Positions 1-8,163 of a stretch of 64,000 nucleotides of DNA are shown in pieces (position 1 is the first letter of the stretch; each line of letters begins with the position of its first letter). The translations under genes were made by a program, and so were the position numbers. The notes under the pieces are model-generated. The model saw nothing but the letters and a program-made list of their open reading frames with translations, did no database searches and was not told where the DNA came from. This DNA is from Candidatus Rubneribacter avistercoris (GTDB lineage Bacteria; Actinomycetota; Coriobacteriia; Coriobacteriales; Eggerthellaceae). Where the stretch lies: the NCBI GenBank assembly GCA_019115845.1, contig DXCU01000075.1, positions 1 through 64,000 of the forward strand, read 5' to 3'.

Positions 1-98
1 TCGGGGGTGGTCACGTCCATGATGACGCCGCCTTTGAGCATCTGGGCGAGCGAGCGGTTGAGCAGGCGGCGGTCCTGCGCGGTGTCGGGTGCTGTCAT
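1..98 (-). CDS. pdxS: PdxS, pyridoxal 5'-phosphate synthase lyase subunit (5' end only)
   Basis: Only the first 32 codons lie in the window; the gene runs off the left edge. The reading from the ATG at 98 gives LNRSLAQMLKGGVIMDVTTP, which matches the conserved N-terminus of PdxS (KGGVIMDV) that precedes the catalytic lysines. PdxS with the glutaminase PdxT makes pyridoxal 5'-phosphate from ribose 5-phosphate, glyceraldehyde 3-phosphate and ammonia in the cytoplasm. The divergent neighbour is a MocR-type regulator, the usual PdxR partner, which supports the call. A purine-rich GGAAAGGAAG sits just upstream of the start. Confidence 0.9.
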   Translation of the reverse strand, partial: MTAPDTAQDRRLLNRSLAQMLKGGVIMDVTTP

Positions 99-244
99 GG
101 GGGCTTCCTTTCCTTTGCCGCAGAGGGGCGGCGGCGATTCTGACGGTTTCGTTTCCGTTCGAGGGTAGGGCATTTCTGGCTCTGCTAGTATGTCCAAATC
201 AAGGCAATTTGATAGGGCCAGATAAGGCTAGAAGGGAGGGCGGC
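99..244. promoter_or_regulatory. Divergent pdxS/pdxR control region
   Basis: This 146-bp region must hold both promoters and the PdxR site. A 6-bp inverted repeat, TCTGGC (175-180) and GCCAGA (217-222), flanks an AT-richer core. TACTAG read on the minus strand resembles a -10 element for pdxS. MocR regulators usually bind direct repeats here, and no clean direct repeat was seen, so the operator is not resolved. Confidence 0.4.
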
Positions 245-1768
245 GTGCTCACGTACTCGCTTGGCGACCGGGGCGAAGAGAGCCTGTATGGGTATCTGTA
301 CCGCCGCATCAAGGAGGACATCGAGTCGGGCGCCATCCCCGCCGGAGAGAGGCTGCCCTCAAAGCGCGCCCTTGCGGAGCACCTCGGCGTGAGCCTGGTC
401 ACGGTGGAGGGGGCGTACGGCCAGCTGGTGGCCGAGGGGTATGTGAGCGCGAAGCCGAGGCGCGGGTTCTTCGCGAACCCCGTGGATCGCCCGGCGACGC
501 GCCCGCGCCGCAGCGCGCCGGTCGCGGCCCCGGCCGTACACGGCCCCGTTGCGGCCGGGGTTGCGCACGGCTCCGCCTGGCCCCCGGCCGCCTCCGCCGA
601 AAAGCCGCTTCTGGCCGATTTCACGGGCGGGGAGGTGGCTGCCGAGCTGTTTCCCTACCGCGCGTGGGCGCGCGCCATGCGCGATGTGCTCTCGCACGAA
701 CCGGAGCGGGCGCTTCTGTGCGAGTCGCCCTCCATGGGGTCCGTTCGGCTGCGCGAGGCGCTGGCCGCTCATCTGCGGTCGTTTCGCGGAATGGAGGCCG
801 ACCCCGCGTGCATCGTGGTGGGGGCGGGCGCGCAGACGCTGTACAACCTGCTGGTGCAGCTTTTGGGCAGGGGGCGGCGCTTCGCGGTGGAAGACCCCGG
901 CTATCCGCGCCTGACCAGCATCTACCGGGCGAACGACGTGGAGCTTTCGCATGTGCCGCTCGACGGCGCGGGCATCGGCATGGCGGCTCTGAGGTCGTCG
1001 GGCGCAAGCGTGGCGCACCTTGTGCCCTCGCATCAGTTCCCCACGGGGCTGGTCACGTCCGTCAGCCGCCGCTACGAGCTTTTGGGCTGGGCGAACGACG
1101 CCGAGGGCCGCTACGTGGTGGAGGATGACTACGACTGCGAGTTCCGCTTGGCCGGCAGGCCCATCCCCTCCATGCAAAGCATCGACGCCTCCGAGCGCGT
1201 CATCTACGCCAACACGTTCGCGCGCAGCATGGGTCCGGCGTTTCGCGTGGGATACCTGGTGCTGCCCGCTCATCTGGCCCGCCGCTTCCAAAGCGAGCTG
1301 GGGTTCTACTCGTGCACGGTGTCGTCCATGGAGCAGTTGGCGCTTGCGCGGTTCATCGAAGGGGGCGACTTCGAGCGCCATGTCAGGCGCATGCGGACCC
1401 ACTACCGTGCGCTGCGCGATCGTTTGCTTGCGGCGTTGTCGGACGGCCCGTGGGGCGACCGGCTGCGCGTGGAAGGGGCCGACGCCGGGCTTCATTTCCT
1501 TTTGCGCGTGGACTCTGCGGCGACCGAGGCCGACCTTGTCCGCGCCGCTCGCGCCGAGGGGGTGGCGTTGGCGCCGCTCTCGGCGTTTCGGCAGGCTTCT
1601 GTAGGGTCCGGGCGTTGCGCAGGGGCTTTCGGGGAGGGCGGCGCTCCGTCCTTCGTGATGAGCTACGCGGGCGTTGGGCGCGACGTTGTGCCGCATGCCG
1701 TCCGGGCCCTGGAGCGGGCCTTCGACGCGGCCGAGCGGGAGGCTGCGCGCGCCGGGGCGCGGCGATGA
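245..1768 (+). CDS. pdxR: PdxR-like MocR/GntR regulator (winged helix plus aminotransferase fold)
   Basis: A 507-residue transcription regulator with an N-terminal GntR winged helix (about residues 12-80, YGYLYRRIKEDIESG and LPSKRALAEHLGVS) and a type-I aminotransferase domain (about 125-500) that senses pyridoxal phosphate. The ORF track starts at 89, but the GTG at 245 has a strong GGGAGGG ribosome site and starts at the expected domain edge. It is divergent from pdxS, as PdxR usually is, and probably activates it. Oddity: the cofactor-lysine motif, usually SK followed by x-x-x-P-x-x-R-x-G-Y, reads ARSMGPAFRVGY here, so the Schiff-base lysine position appears to be Arg327. Confidence 0.85.
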   Translation: MLTYSLGDRGEESLYGYLYRRIKEDIESGAIPAGERLPSKRALAEHLGVSLVTVEGAYGQLVAEGYVSAKPRRGFFANPVDRPATRPRRSAPVAAPAVHGPVAAGVAHGSAWPPAASAEKPLLADFTGGEVAAELFPYRAWARAMRDVLSHEPERALLCESPSMGSVRLREALAAHLRSFRGMEADPACIVVGAGAQTLYNLLVQLLGRGRRFAVEDPGYPRLTSIYRANDVELSHVPLDGAGIGMAALRSSGASVAHLVPSHQFPTGLVTSVSRRYELLGWANDAEGRYVVEDDYDCEFRLAGRPIPSMQSIDASERVIYANTFARSMGPAFRVGYLVLPAHLARRFQSELGFYSCTVSSMEQLALARFIEGGDFERHVRRMRTHYRALRDRLLAALSDGPWGDRLRVEGADAGLHFLLRVDSAATEADLVRAARAEGVALAPLSAFRQASVGSGRCAGAFGEGGAPSFVMSYAGVGRDVVPHAVRALERAFDAAEREAARAGARR

Positions 1769-1867
1769 CCGGGCGCGGATCGGCCGGCCGGGCGCGTCGG
1801 TGGCCGGAGGGCGCGCGGTCGGGTAGAATGGGGAGACGGCAAGTCCGCGCGACGGAAAGGAGATCCC

Positions 1868-2323
1868 ATGCATGTCGAAACGCCCGCCGATCGATCAGGC
1901 GAGCTGGTGGCCGCCCTTGTGGATGTGTGGGAGCGCTCGGTGCGGGCGACGCACGGCTTTTTGTCGGAAGACGACGTGGCGGGCCTGCGCCCCGAGGTGG
2001 GGCCGGGCGTGGCAGGCGTGTCCGAGCTTGCGGTGGCGCGTGGCGAGGACGGCGCGCCCATCGGGTTCGCCGGCGTGCAGGATGGCAAGCTGGAGATGCT
2101 GTTCGTGGCGCCCGAGTCGCGCGGGCGCGGGGTGGGGAGCGCCCTGCTCGCGCACGCGGTGGAACGCTTCGGTGCGCGGACGCTCGACGTGAACGAGCAG
2201 AACCCGCAAGCGGTCGGCTTCTACGAGCACGAGGGTTTTGCCGTGGAGGGACGCTCGCCTGTGGACGGCGCCGGCCGCCCCTGGCCGCTGCTGCACATGC
2301 GCCTGCAGCGCGCCGTCCGCTGA
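1868..2323 (+). CDS. GNAT-family N-acetyltransferase
   Basis: A 151-residue protein of usual GNAT length. The acetyl-CoA-binding motif A is clear in the middle (LFVAPESRGRGVGSALLAHA, about residues 75-95), followed by the typical LDVNEQNPQAVGFYEHEGF segment. A good GAAAGGAG ribosome site precedes the ATG. GNAT enzymes transfer an acetyl group from acetyl-CoA to an amine; the substrate cannot be told. It lies about 100 bp after pdxR on the same strand and may be cotranscribed. In-frame coding sense continues past its stop as a relic of a different family. Confidence 0.85.
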   Translation: MHVETPADRSGELVAALVDVWERSVRATHGFLSEDDVAGLRPEVGPGVAGVSELAVARGEDGAPIGFAGVQDGKLEMLFVAPESRGRGVGSALLAHAVERFGARTLDVNEQNPQAVGFYEHEGFAVEGRSPVDGAGRPWPLLHMRLQRAVR

Positions 2324-2698
2324 TTCGCGGATCCTTCTCTTTCGGTGTCGCTTCTGGGAATGTCGCCTGACCGGCTGTTGTTTGAATCGCAGGTGCTCGG
2401 CAATCTTTTCGAGGAGTTTTGTTCGCGTGATCTGCGCGTTTACGTTTCTGCTATGCGACAGGCACGGGAGCCTGAACTTCGCTATTATTCCGATGCGGAC
2501 GGCCTGGAAGTGGATGCGGTTATAGAACTTTCGGATGGCCGCTGGGCGGCTATCGAGATCAAGCTGAGCGAAAAGAAGGTGCTCGAAGCAGAGAGAAGCC
2601 TGATCAGTCTGCGCGACAAAGTGGCTGCAAATCCCGCTGCCCGCAACAAGGAGCCTTCTTTTTTGGCGGTGCTCGTAGGAAAGGCGACGTTTAGAGTG
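2324..2698 (+). pseudogene. Relic of a DUF4143 / AAA ATP-binding protein (C-terminal fragment)
   Basis: The track ORF at 2345 begins inside a family motif, LLGMSPDRLLFESQVLGNLF, followed by CSRDLRVYVSAM and the nuclease-like core DGLEVDAVIELSDGRWAAIEIKL. These belong to the C-terminal DUF4143 domain of ATP-binding proteins that are normally about 400 residues long. The AAA ATPase half is absent, and after FLAVLVGKA the family sequence ends and runs into the antisense end of the next gene. It is therefore truncated at both ends. It starts directly after the GNAT stop codon in the same frame, so it could be translated only by reinitiation. Confidence 0.75.
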
Positions 2699-3443
2699 CG
2701 GATGCGCGCTCGTCGTGCAGCGCGCATCCGCGAAGCTCCTCGGGGAAGGAGATGGCGCCGGGGAGGTTGAACGGGCGGTTGGAGGCGGCCAGCAGGTAGT
2801 TGTCTTCGGCCGAGAACCCCTCGTCGGAGCAGGGGAGCATCTGCACGTGCGCAAAGACGTGCGCGAGCGCGGCGGCGGCTGCGCAAAGGATGCTCACGTC
2901 GCAGCCCTCCCGCTCCGACACCGCGTTGGTCAGGTAGAGGCCGTCCGGCGTCAGGCACCGCGCTACGGCCCGGGCGGCTTCTGCGGTCATGAGGGAGCGC
3001 GCGGGCCGGGTGCCCGAGAAGCAGTCGTTGATTATCACGTCGTAGGTTTTGGGGCAGCTATCCAGGTAGGCGCGCCCCTCGGCGGTGATGAGGCGCAGCC
3101 GGTCCGGATCGTCAAGCCCATCGAGCACTTCCTGCAAGAAGAACCGCTCCTTCGCTAGGCGCGTGACGGCTGGATCGGCCTCCACCACGTCCATGCGGCA
3201 AGCGGGGTGCGTGATCGCGAAGTGCTTGGGATAGGAGTACCCGCCGCCGCCCAGCATGAGCACGTCGCGCACGTCGATGCCGGCCTGGAACATGCAGTCG
3301 AACGCGCGATGGTAGGCAAACACCGGTTCGAAGCGACGTTTTCCCAGGTAGGTTGCCGACTGGTAAGCCCCGCCCGCAACGAGTGCGAGGATGGGTTCGC
3401 CATCGGGCCCCTCCGCAGCCTCCACATACGGTTCGGTTTTCAT
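2691..3443 (-). CDS. Spermidine synthase-like SAM-dependent protein
   Basis: A 250-residue protein with a Rossmann methyltransferase-like fold of the spermidine/spermine synthase superfamily. The glycine-rich loop VLMLGGGGYSYP (about residues 60-71), the acidic residue in MDVVEADPAVT and the core DVIINDCFSG are visible. The start at 3443 has an AAGGGGG ribosome site; the longer track ORF upstream lacks one. Known relatives transfer aminopropyl groups to polyamines, but short free-standing homologues such as this often have unknown substrates, so the exact reaction is open. Its 3' end overlaps the DUF4143 relic on the opposite strand. Confidence 0.75.
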   Translation of the reverse strand: MKTEPYVEAAEGPDGEPILALVAGGAYQSATYLGKRRFEPVFAYHRAFDCMFQAGIDVRDVLMLGGGGYSYPKHFAITHPACRMDVVEADPAVTRLAKERFFLQEVLDGLDDPDRLRLITAEGRAYLDSCPKTYDVIINDCFSGTRPARSLMTAEAARAVARCLTPDGLYLTNAVSEREGCDVSILCAAAAALAHVFAHVQMLPCSDEGFSAEDNYLLAASNRPFNLPGAISFPEELRGCALHDERASAL

Positions 3444-4205
3444 GGCGCCCCCTTCCGTGCGTTCGTTTCTTGTTGGGTGCCAGTATACCTTGGAGGTTGG
3501 CGCAGGCGGCTTGCGGCTGCGCCGCGAGGGGCTCTGTGCAAGATGAATCGGGGAAAACGGACAAGTTCTTGAGTTATGAGTCATCTTCGCCCCCTGTTTC
3601 GAGTGCTCGTCGAGAACGGTTCTCTTGTCGTGTTCGAAAATGCCAGATCAAAAAATAGATGTCTGAAACTCATTAATACTTTAACCGCAAGAAAGACTCA
3701 TAACTCGGGAACTTGCGACTCATAACTTAAGAACTTGGCCAAAAATGGCGAATCATCTTGCATGGTGACCGGTGCAGGCGGCTCGTTTCTGCTCTGAGGT
3801 GCGATTCTCGGGGTTGTGGCGCCGGTTTTCCAAGGCGGGCATCGTCGCTGGTCAGCTTTTGCGGCTGACGGGCGGCGGATGCCTCGGTGCTCTCAGAAGC
3901 GCATCGAGACATGGAAAAGACGTTCTCGCTGTTAGACCGCCGCCGGCATGGGACGAGCAGCTGTTTTGCGGGCGGGGCCGTAGATGAGTTCCAACTCAGG
4001 GCTTGCCTCAGGCGGGAAGGGGTCGTTTCCAACGTGCTGAAAGGGGTGCTCCGGGGGCTGCGAACGCGCAGAACGCCTCGTCGGAAAGGATTGCCTCTAG
4101 AGGTCGCTCGTGCCATTGGGCATGAGCGATGCGGTGTGACGCTGGTGCCGTTCGGCGCGTTTCGAGTACAATGATCTGCGGCCCGTATGGTGGAAGGGGT
4201 GAGCG
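3444..4205. other. Gene-free region of about 760 bp
   Basis: No convincing gene was found on either strand. The short ORFs listed here have no recognisable domain and no good ribosome sites. The left half (about 3560-3740) is noticeably richer in A+T than the surroundings and carries a 20-bp repeat in three copies, listed separately. The right half leads into the LuxR gene. Confidence 0.6.
3563..3736. repeat. Three copies of a 20-bp repeat, one inverted and two tandem
   Basis: AAGTTCTTGAGTTATGAGTC occurs at 3563-3582. Its near-perfect reverse complement occurs at 3695-3714 (GACTCATAACTCGGGAACTT) and again at 3717-3736 (GACTCATAACTTAAGAACTT), so the last two are in tandem with a 22-bp period. 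The inverted pair encloses about 110 bp of AT-rich DNA. This could be a small element with terminal repeats, or a set of regulator-binding sites. Confidence 0.75.
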
Positions 4206-5681
4206 ATGGAGGATTGCGCTCGAAAGCGGCGTGCGCGGGCGGTTCTGTCGATTGCGGTGGCGGCGTTCGCCCTTTTGTCGGTGGGGATATGGACGGCGCG
4301 ACGCGATGCGGGGCTGGACGGGAATCTGCTCTACGTTGCCCGCGTGTCCCAGCTGATGACATACTTCGCGATCGCGTTCATGTTCCGCTCCCACCTTCCT
4401 TCGATCAAACGCCTTCTCGCCGTCTCCTACGGCGCGGCCCTCGTTCATATGGCGGCGCAGGCGGCTCTTGGGGCGTTTGGGGGCGCGCCGGGACCCGCTT
4501 TCGCGTCGAATGTGGTTTCCGGCATCGCGAACGCCGTCGGCATCCTGCTCATCATGCATGTGATCTCCTCCTACGATGCGAGGCGCAGCTCGTTGGCCGT
4601 GATGGCCGCCTATCTTTTAGCGGAGGTGCTGTTCGCCGCCACTTCGGTCATGTCGGCCGAGGCCATCGTGGTCGTCCAATATGCGTTCAAGCTATGCGGG
4701 TTTGCGCTTTTGGGTCTTGCTATCGCGTTCAAAGGAGAGGGGGCTGCCACGGAAAACGAGCATCCTCTGCAGTACGGTATGCTCACTGTCCGTCAGCGTG
4801 ACGAGAAGCCCCTGCGGTTGCTCGTCAACGAAGCGGATTGGGTGTTTCAGATCATCGTCGCCGCCCTCATCCCATTCGTGTTCGGCTTCACCTCTCAGCT
4901 CTTGTCCCAAGCGGGAAGGAGCGATGGGTTGCACGATCCCGTCAACGAGGCGGCCGCCATCGTCGCCTTGATTGCGTTGTTCGCGTTCTGCTTGGCGCGC
5001 GGGACCCGGATGGGGTTCGACGACCTTTTCCTTATTGTGGTTTCCCTGTACGCCACGGGGCTTATGCTCCTTCCAACGCTGTGGGAGGCGGGATCGCCGT
5101 TTGCAGGGACGTTCATAAAGTGCGGCGACGTCGTGTACTTCCCCCTCCTGTGGATGCTGCTCGTGCGCAAGGCGTTCGCAGATCCTCGGCACACGTATTT
5201 GTACTTCGGGGTTTTCTCGGGCTTCGCGAACGTCACTTACGGACGGCTGGTGGGACCTCTCGCCCTCGGACCCACTCCTTCGGACACGGGGACAGTGGCG
5301 TTTTGGGCGCTTGTGTTTCTGTGGCTTTTGGTGCTGATTTGCGTCACGTTGTTCGCTCTTCAGCGCGCTCGGGGCGTCGCCCTGCCGGACGGGGCGGAGG
5401 GTGATGTTTCGGCTGAGGGCGAGTTTGATAGGGAGCCTTTCGCAGAGGGGGTGGACGTGCTTGCCGAGTGGTATCGGCTCTCGCCCCGCGAGCGGGAGGT
5501 GTTGGTGGAGGTGCTGCACGGCTACAGCATGCCCAACGTGGGTAAGAAGCTGTTCATTTCCCCCGAGACGGTGCGCACCCATATGCGCAACATCTATCGG
5601 AAGACGGGCGTGTCGAACAAGCAGGCGCTTGTTCGGATGATCGATGCATTGGTGGACGAAGTGCGCCCGAGCCTCAAATAG
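4206..5681 (+). CDS. LuxR-family regulator with a membrane-embedded N-terminus
   Basis: A 491-residue protein. About residues 1-400 are a string of hydrophobic helices (ten or more candidate membrane segments), and residues 425-491 form a LuxR/FixJ-type helix-turn-helix (LSPREREVLVEVLHGYSMPNVGKKLFISPETVRTHMRNIY). This architecture is common in Eggerthellaceae, where such regulators sit beside reductase genes. It presumably senses a compound at the membrane and controls the flavoprotein gene that follows on the same strand. The start has a GGAAGGGG ribosome site. The ligand is unknown. Confidence 0.88.
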   Translation: MEDCARKRRARAVLSIAVAAFALLSVGIWTARRDAGLDGNLLYVARVSQLMTYFAIAFMFRSHLPSIKRLLAVSYGAALVHMAAQAALGAFGGAPGPAFASNVVSGIANAVGILLIMHVISSYDARRSSLAVMAAYLLAEVLFAATSVMSAEAIVVVQYAFKLCGFALLGLAIAFKGEGAATENEHPLQYGMLTVRQRDEKPLRLLVNEADWVFQIIVAALIPFVFGFTSQLLSQAGRSDGLHDPVNEAAAIVALIALFAFCLARGTRMGFDDLFLIVVSLYATGLMLLPTLWEAGSPFAGTFIKCGDVVYFPLLWMLLVRKAFADPRHTYLYFGVFSGFANVTYGRLVGPLALGPTPSDTGTVAFWALVFLWLLVLICVTLFALQRARGVALPDGAEGDVSAEGEFDREPFAEGVDVLAEWYRLSPREREVLVEVLHGYSMPNVGKKLFISPETVRTHMRNIYRKTGVSNKQALVRMIDALVDEVRPSLK

Positions 5682-5696
5682 CTTTTCGTTTACGCA

Positions 5697-5714
5697 GGTA
5701 AAAGGAGTTTTACC
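5697..5714. promoter_or_regulatory. Inverted repeat between the LuxR gene and the flavoprotein gene
   Basis: A perfect 7-bp inverted repeat with a 4-nt loop, GGTAAAA-GGAG-TTTTACC, starts 16 bp after the LuxR stop codon. No T-run follows, so it is not a standard terminator. It could be an operator for the LuxR protein. The right arm extends to TTTTACCCGG, and this sequence recurs elsewhere (see findings). Confidence 0.4.
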
Positions 5715-5845
5715 CGGAAACAAGGGGATGTTCTCGTTTTCGGATTACCGCAGTTTTGGGGGAGGTTCTTCGCGAGGTTATCCCATAGTCTTTGCAGCAG
5801 AGCGCGCGGGGCGCTTCTGCAAGATGCGAAGGAGAAGGGATTGTC

Positions 5846-7438
5846 ATGAGCAAGGAACTGAGCCGGAGGAGTTTCGTGAGGGCTGCAGCGATGGGCGCTG
5901 CGGGTTTGGCGGTTGCCGGGGCGGCGGGATGCTCCTCTGCCGGCGGGGAAGCGGACGCGCACAATGCGGGCGATGCCGCATTTGACGAGGAGTTCGACGT
6001 TGTCGTTGTGGGGGCGGGACTTGCGGGTGCGGCTTGCGCTCTGACGGTTGCCGACGAAGGGGACGGGGCTTCATGCGTGTTGCTCGAGAAAGGGCAGGCG
6101 CCTGGTGGAAACTCGCCTTTCTGCGACAACGCCGCCCTGTATTCGGACGACGTCGATGCAATCGAGGCTCATCTTAAAGACCTGTCGGGAGAGTTCGCCC
6201 CGAGCGACGAGATGATACGGGCGTACGCCGAGGGGTTCGTGGAAAACCGTGCATGGGTGCAGTCGTTCGGCGTCGGCGACGAGCACGTCAAGGCCGCTCT
6301 TCAGGAGCCGTCGCTGTTGGAGTACGAAGAGTTTGGAAGCGACGGCGGCTCCCTGTACGTCATGCGGTTGCTCGATCCCCAGGACGAGGAGAACGACAAG
6401 TACATGCATCCGTTCCTGCTCGCTCAAGCTCAAGAGCGCGGAGTCGAGTATCGTCTTGGCTCCCCTGTGGAGGACCTTGTCCAGGAAGAGGGCACGGGGC
6501 GCGTGATCGGCGTGGTGTCCGATGGGAAAAACATTCGGGCGCGCAAGGGCGTTGTGTTGGCGTTGGGAGGGTTCGAGAACAACCCGGAGATGCTTGAATG
6601 CTACGTGCAATGCGGAGGAGCCCTTCCGGCTGCGGCTACGTTGAACACCGGCGACGGCATCACCATGTGCCAGAAAGTAGGGGCGAAGCTGTGGCACATG
6701 TCCGGTTGGGCCGGAGCGTGGATGGCGCCTGTCAGCCTGGACGGAGAGACGTTCCTCATCCCCGGCGTGGGCGTTGCCCGTCAGAAGATCAAGCAGTGGG
6801 GCATCACGGTTGCGAACAACGGACGGCGCTACTACATGGATTTCGACGGGCACAACATCAAGGACCTCGACGACTACGCCCGCTACCCCACGATGGACCG
6901 CCATGTCGGTTCCCGCCACGGCCACATGCAGTTCGGCGGGGAGTGGCCCAATCTGCCCATGCCGACGACGAGCTGGTTCGTGTTCGATTCCGCTGGTTTG
7001 CAATCAGGGGCTTTGGGGGAATCTTTCGAGGGGGACCCGGTCGTCGACGGCTGGTGCGTGTCGTCTGACAACATCCAGGGGCTTGCGGAAGCGATGGGCG
7101 TTCCGTCCGACGAGCTTGTTCGTACGGTCGATCAATGGAATGTTTGGTGTGAACAGGGGGATGATCTGGCTTTTTACCGTCCGCAAAGCACGCTTCATCC
7201 CATTGCGACGCCGCCGTTCTACGCTGTTCGCTGCAACTCGACGTTCCTGAACACCGACGGAGGCGCCGAGCGCAACGAGCACTGCCAAATCGTCGATCCT
7301 GACGGTGCGCCTATCGAGGGCCTGTACGGTATCGGGGAGTTCGGGAGCTTCTGGGGGCATTACTACCAGGGGGCGGGCAACGTGGGCGAGTGCCTTGTGT
7401 CCGGCCGCATAGCGGCGCGGCACATCCTTGGCCAATAG
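5846..7438 (+). CDS. Tat-exported FAD-dependent reductase, fumarate-reductase flavoprotein family
   Basis: A 530-residue flavoprotein. It starts at the ATG at 5846 after a GGAGAAGG ribosome site, not at 5792 as in the track. The N-terminus is a Tat signal (LSRRSFVRAA) ending in a possible lipobox (GAAGC). The FAD-binding Rossmann motif DVVVVGAGLAGAACAL follows near residue 55, and a second nucleotide contact, GIGEFGSFWGHYYQG, lies near the C-terminus. Relatives reduce fumarate or other unsaturated acids using external electrons. No cytochrome domain is fused and no cytochrome gene is adjacent, so the electron donor must lie elsewhere. The preceding LuxR gene is the likely regulator. The substrate is unknown. 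Confidence 0.87.
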   Translation: MSKELSRRSFVRAAAMGAAGLAVAGAAGCSSAGGEADAHNAGDAAFDEEFDVVVVGAGLAGAACALTVADEGDGASCVLLEKGQAPGGNSPFCDNAALYSDDVDAIEAHLKDLSGEFAPSDEMIRAYAEGFVENRAWVQSFGVGDEHVKAALQEPSLLEYEEFGSDGGSLYVMRLLDPQDEENDKYMHPFLLAQAQERGVEYRLGSPVEDLVQEEGTGRVIGVVSDGKNIRARKGVVLALGGFENNPEMLECYVQCGGALPAAATLNTGDGITMCQKVGAKLWHMSGWAGAWMAPVSLDGETFLIPGVGVARQKIKQWGITVANNGRRYYMDFDGHNIKDLDDYARYPTMDRHVGSRHGHMQFGGEWPNLPMPTTSWFVFDSAGLQSGALGESFEGDPVVDGWCVSSDNIQGLAEAMGVPSDELVRTVDQWNVWCEQGDDLAFYRPQSTLHPIATPPFYAVRCNSTFLNTDGGAERNEHCQIVDPDGAPIEGLYGIGEFGSFWGHYYQGAGNVGECLVSGRIAARHILGQ

Positions 7439-7454
7439 GGGATTTGGCGTAAAG

Positions 7455-7497
7455 GGCGGCCCGTCCGATTCCTTCTGGGAGCTGCGGGCGGGCCGCC
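7455..7497. terminator. Hairpin between convergent genes
   Basis: GGCGGCCCG (7455-7463) pairs with CGGGCCGCC (7489-7497). It lies between the stop codons of the flavoprotein (+) and flavodoxin (-) genes, so it can serve both. T-runs are weak on both sides. Confidence 0.6.
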
Positions 7498-7531
7498 TTG
7501 GGAGGCTGGTTTTGGCTGCTTGCGGCGGGGG

Positions 7532-8020
7532 CTACAGCCCCAGGCCCTCGATCCAGCGGCGCACCTCGGCTTCGCGGGCGGCGGGGGAGAGCACCTTGCC
7601 GGACAGCCAGCGCGCGTTGGGGGCGCTTGGGCGCAGCGCGTCCACCGTGCGGCCCATGCCCGAGCCGCCCGAGGTGGCGAAGGGGATGATCGTCTTGCCG
7701 GAGAGATCGTAGCCTTCCAAGAACGTGCTCACGATGGTGGGCGCGACGTACCACCAGATGGGAAAGCCCACGAACACGGTGTCGTAGCCGTTCATACCTT
7801 CCACGCGGTTTTCGACGGCCGGGCGCGAGGCGTGGTCGTTCATCTCCACGCTGCTGCGGCTTTTCGGGTTGTTCCAGTCCAGGTCGGCGGCGGTGTAGCG
7901 TTCGACCGGGATGATCTCGTGCAGGTGCCCTCCCGTCGCGTCGGCCACGGTGCGCGCCAGGCGCGCCGTCTGGCCGCTCGCGGAGAAGTAGGCAACGAGG
8001 GTTTTCGCGGAGTCGGTCAT
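7532..8020 (-). CDS. Flavodoxin-like protein
   Basis: A 162-residue cytoplasmic flavodoxin of the NADPH-independent flavodoxin_4 type. The FMN phosphate loop is YFSASGQTARLA near residue 11, and further FMN contacts are GFPIWWYVAP and PFATSGGSGMG. The start at 8020 has a GAAAGGA site. It is the last of four leftward redox genes. A 143-bp purine-rich gap with no gene separates it from the FMN reductase gene, so it may be a separate transcript. Members commonly carry electrons to reductases; the partner is not evident. Confidence 0.85.
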   Translation of the reverse strand: MTDSAKTLVAYFSASGQTARLARTVADATGGHLHEIIPVERYTAADLDWNNPKSRSSVEMNDHASRPAVENRVEGMNGYDTVFVGFPIWWYVAPTIVSTFLEGYDLSGKTIIPFATSGGSGMGRTVDALRPSAPNARWLSGKVLSPAAREAEVRRWIEGLGL

Positions 8021-8163
8021 GGTCGGGTCCTTTCGTTTTCAGGTGATTGTGCAGGGCTAAAGGGTTGGAGGGTTGAGAGGTCCGGGGTCAGCGAGTTGGG
8101 CGGCCAAAAGGCCAAGGGATCAAGGGGCCGAAGGGACCGAAGAGGCCGGTGATTGGGGGTCGG

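Noticed and set aside
3887-4174. 95-residue plus-strand ORF before the LuxR gene
   Set aside because: No recognisable domain, no good ribosome site and overlapping ORFs in several frames. It was treated as non-coding.
5697-5714. Rho-independent terminator of the LuxR gene
   Set aside because: The stem is A+T-rich, only seven bases long, and followed by CGG rather than Ts.
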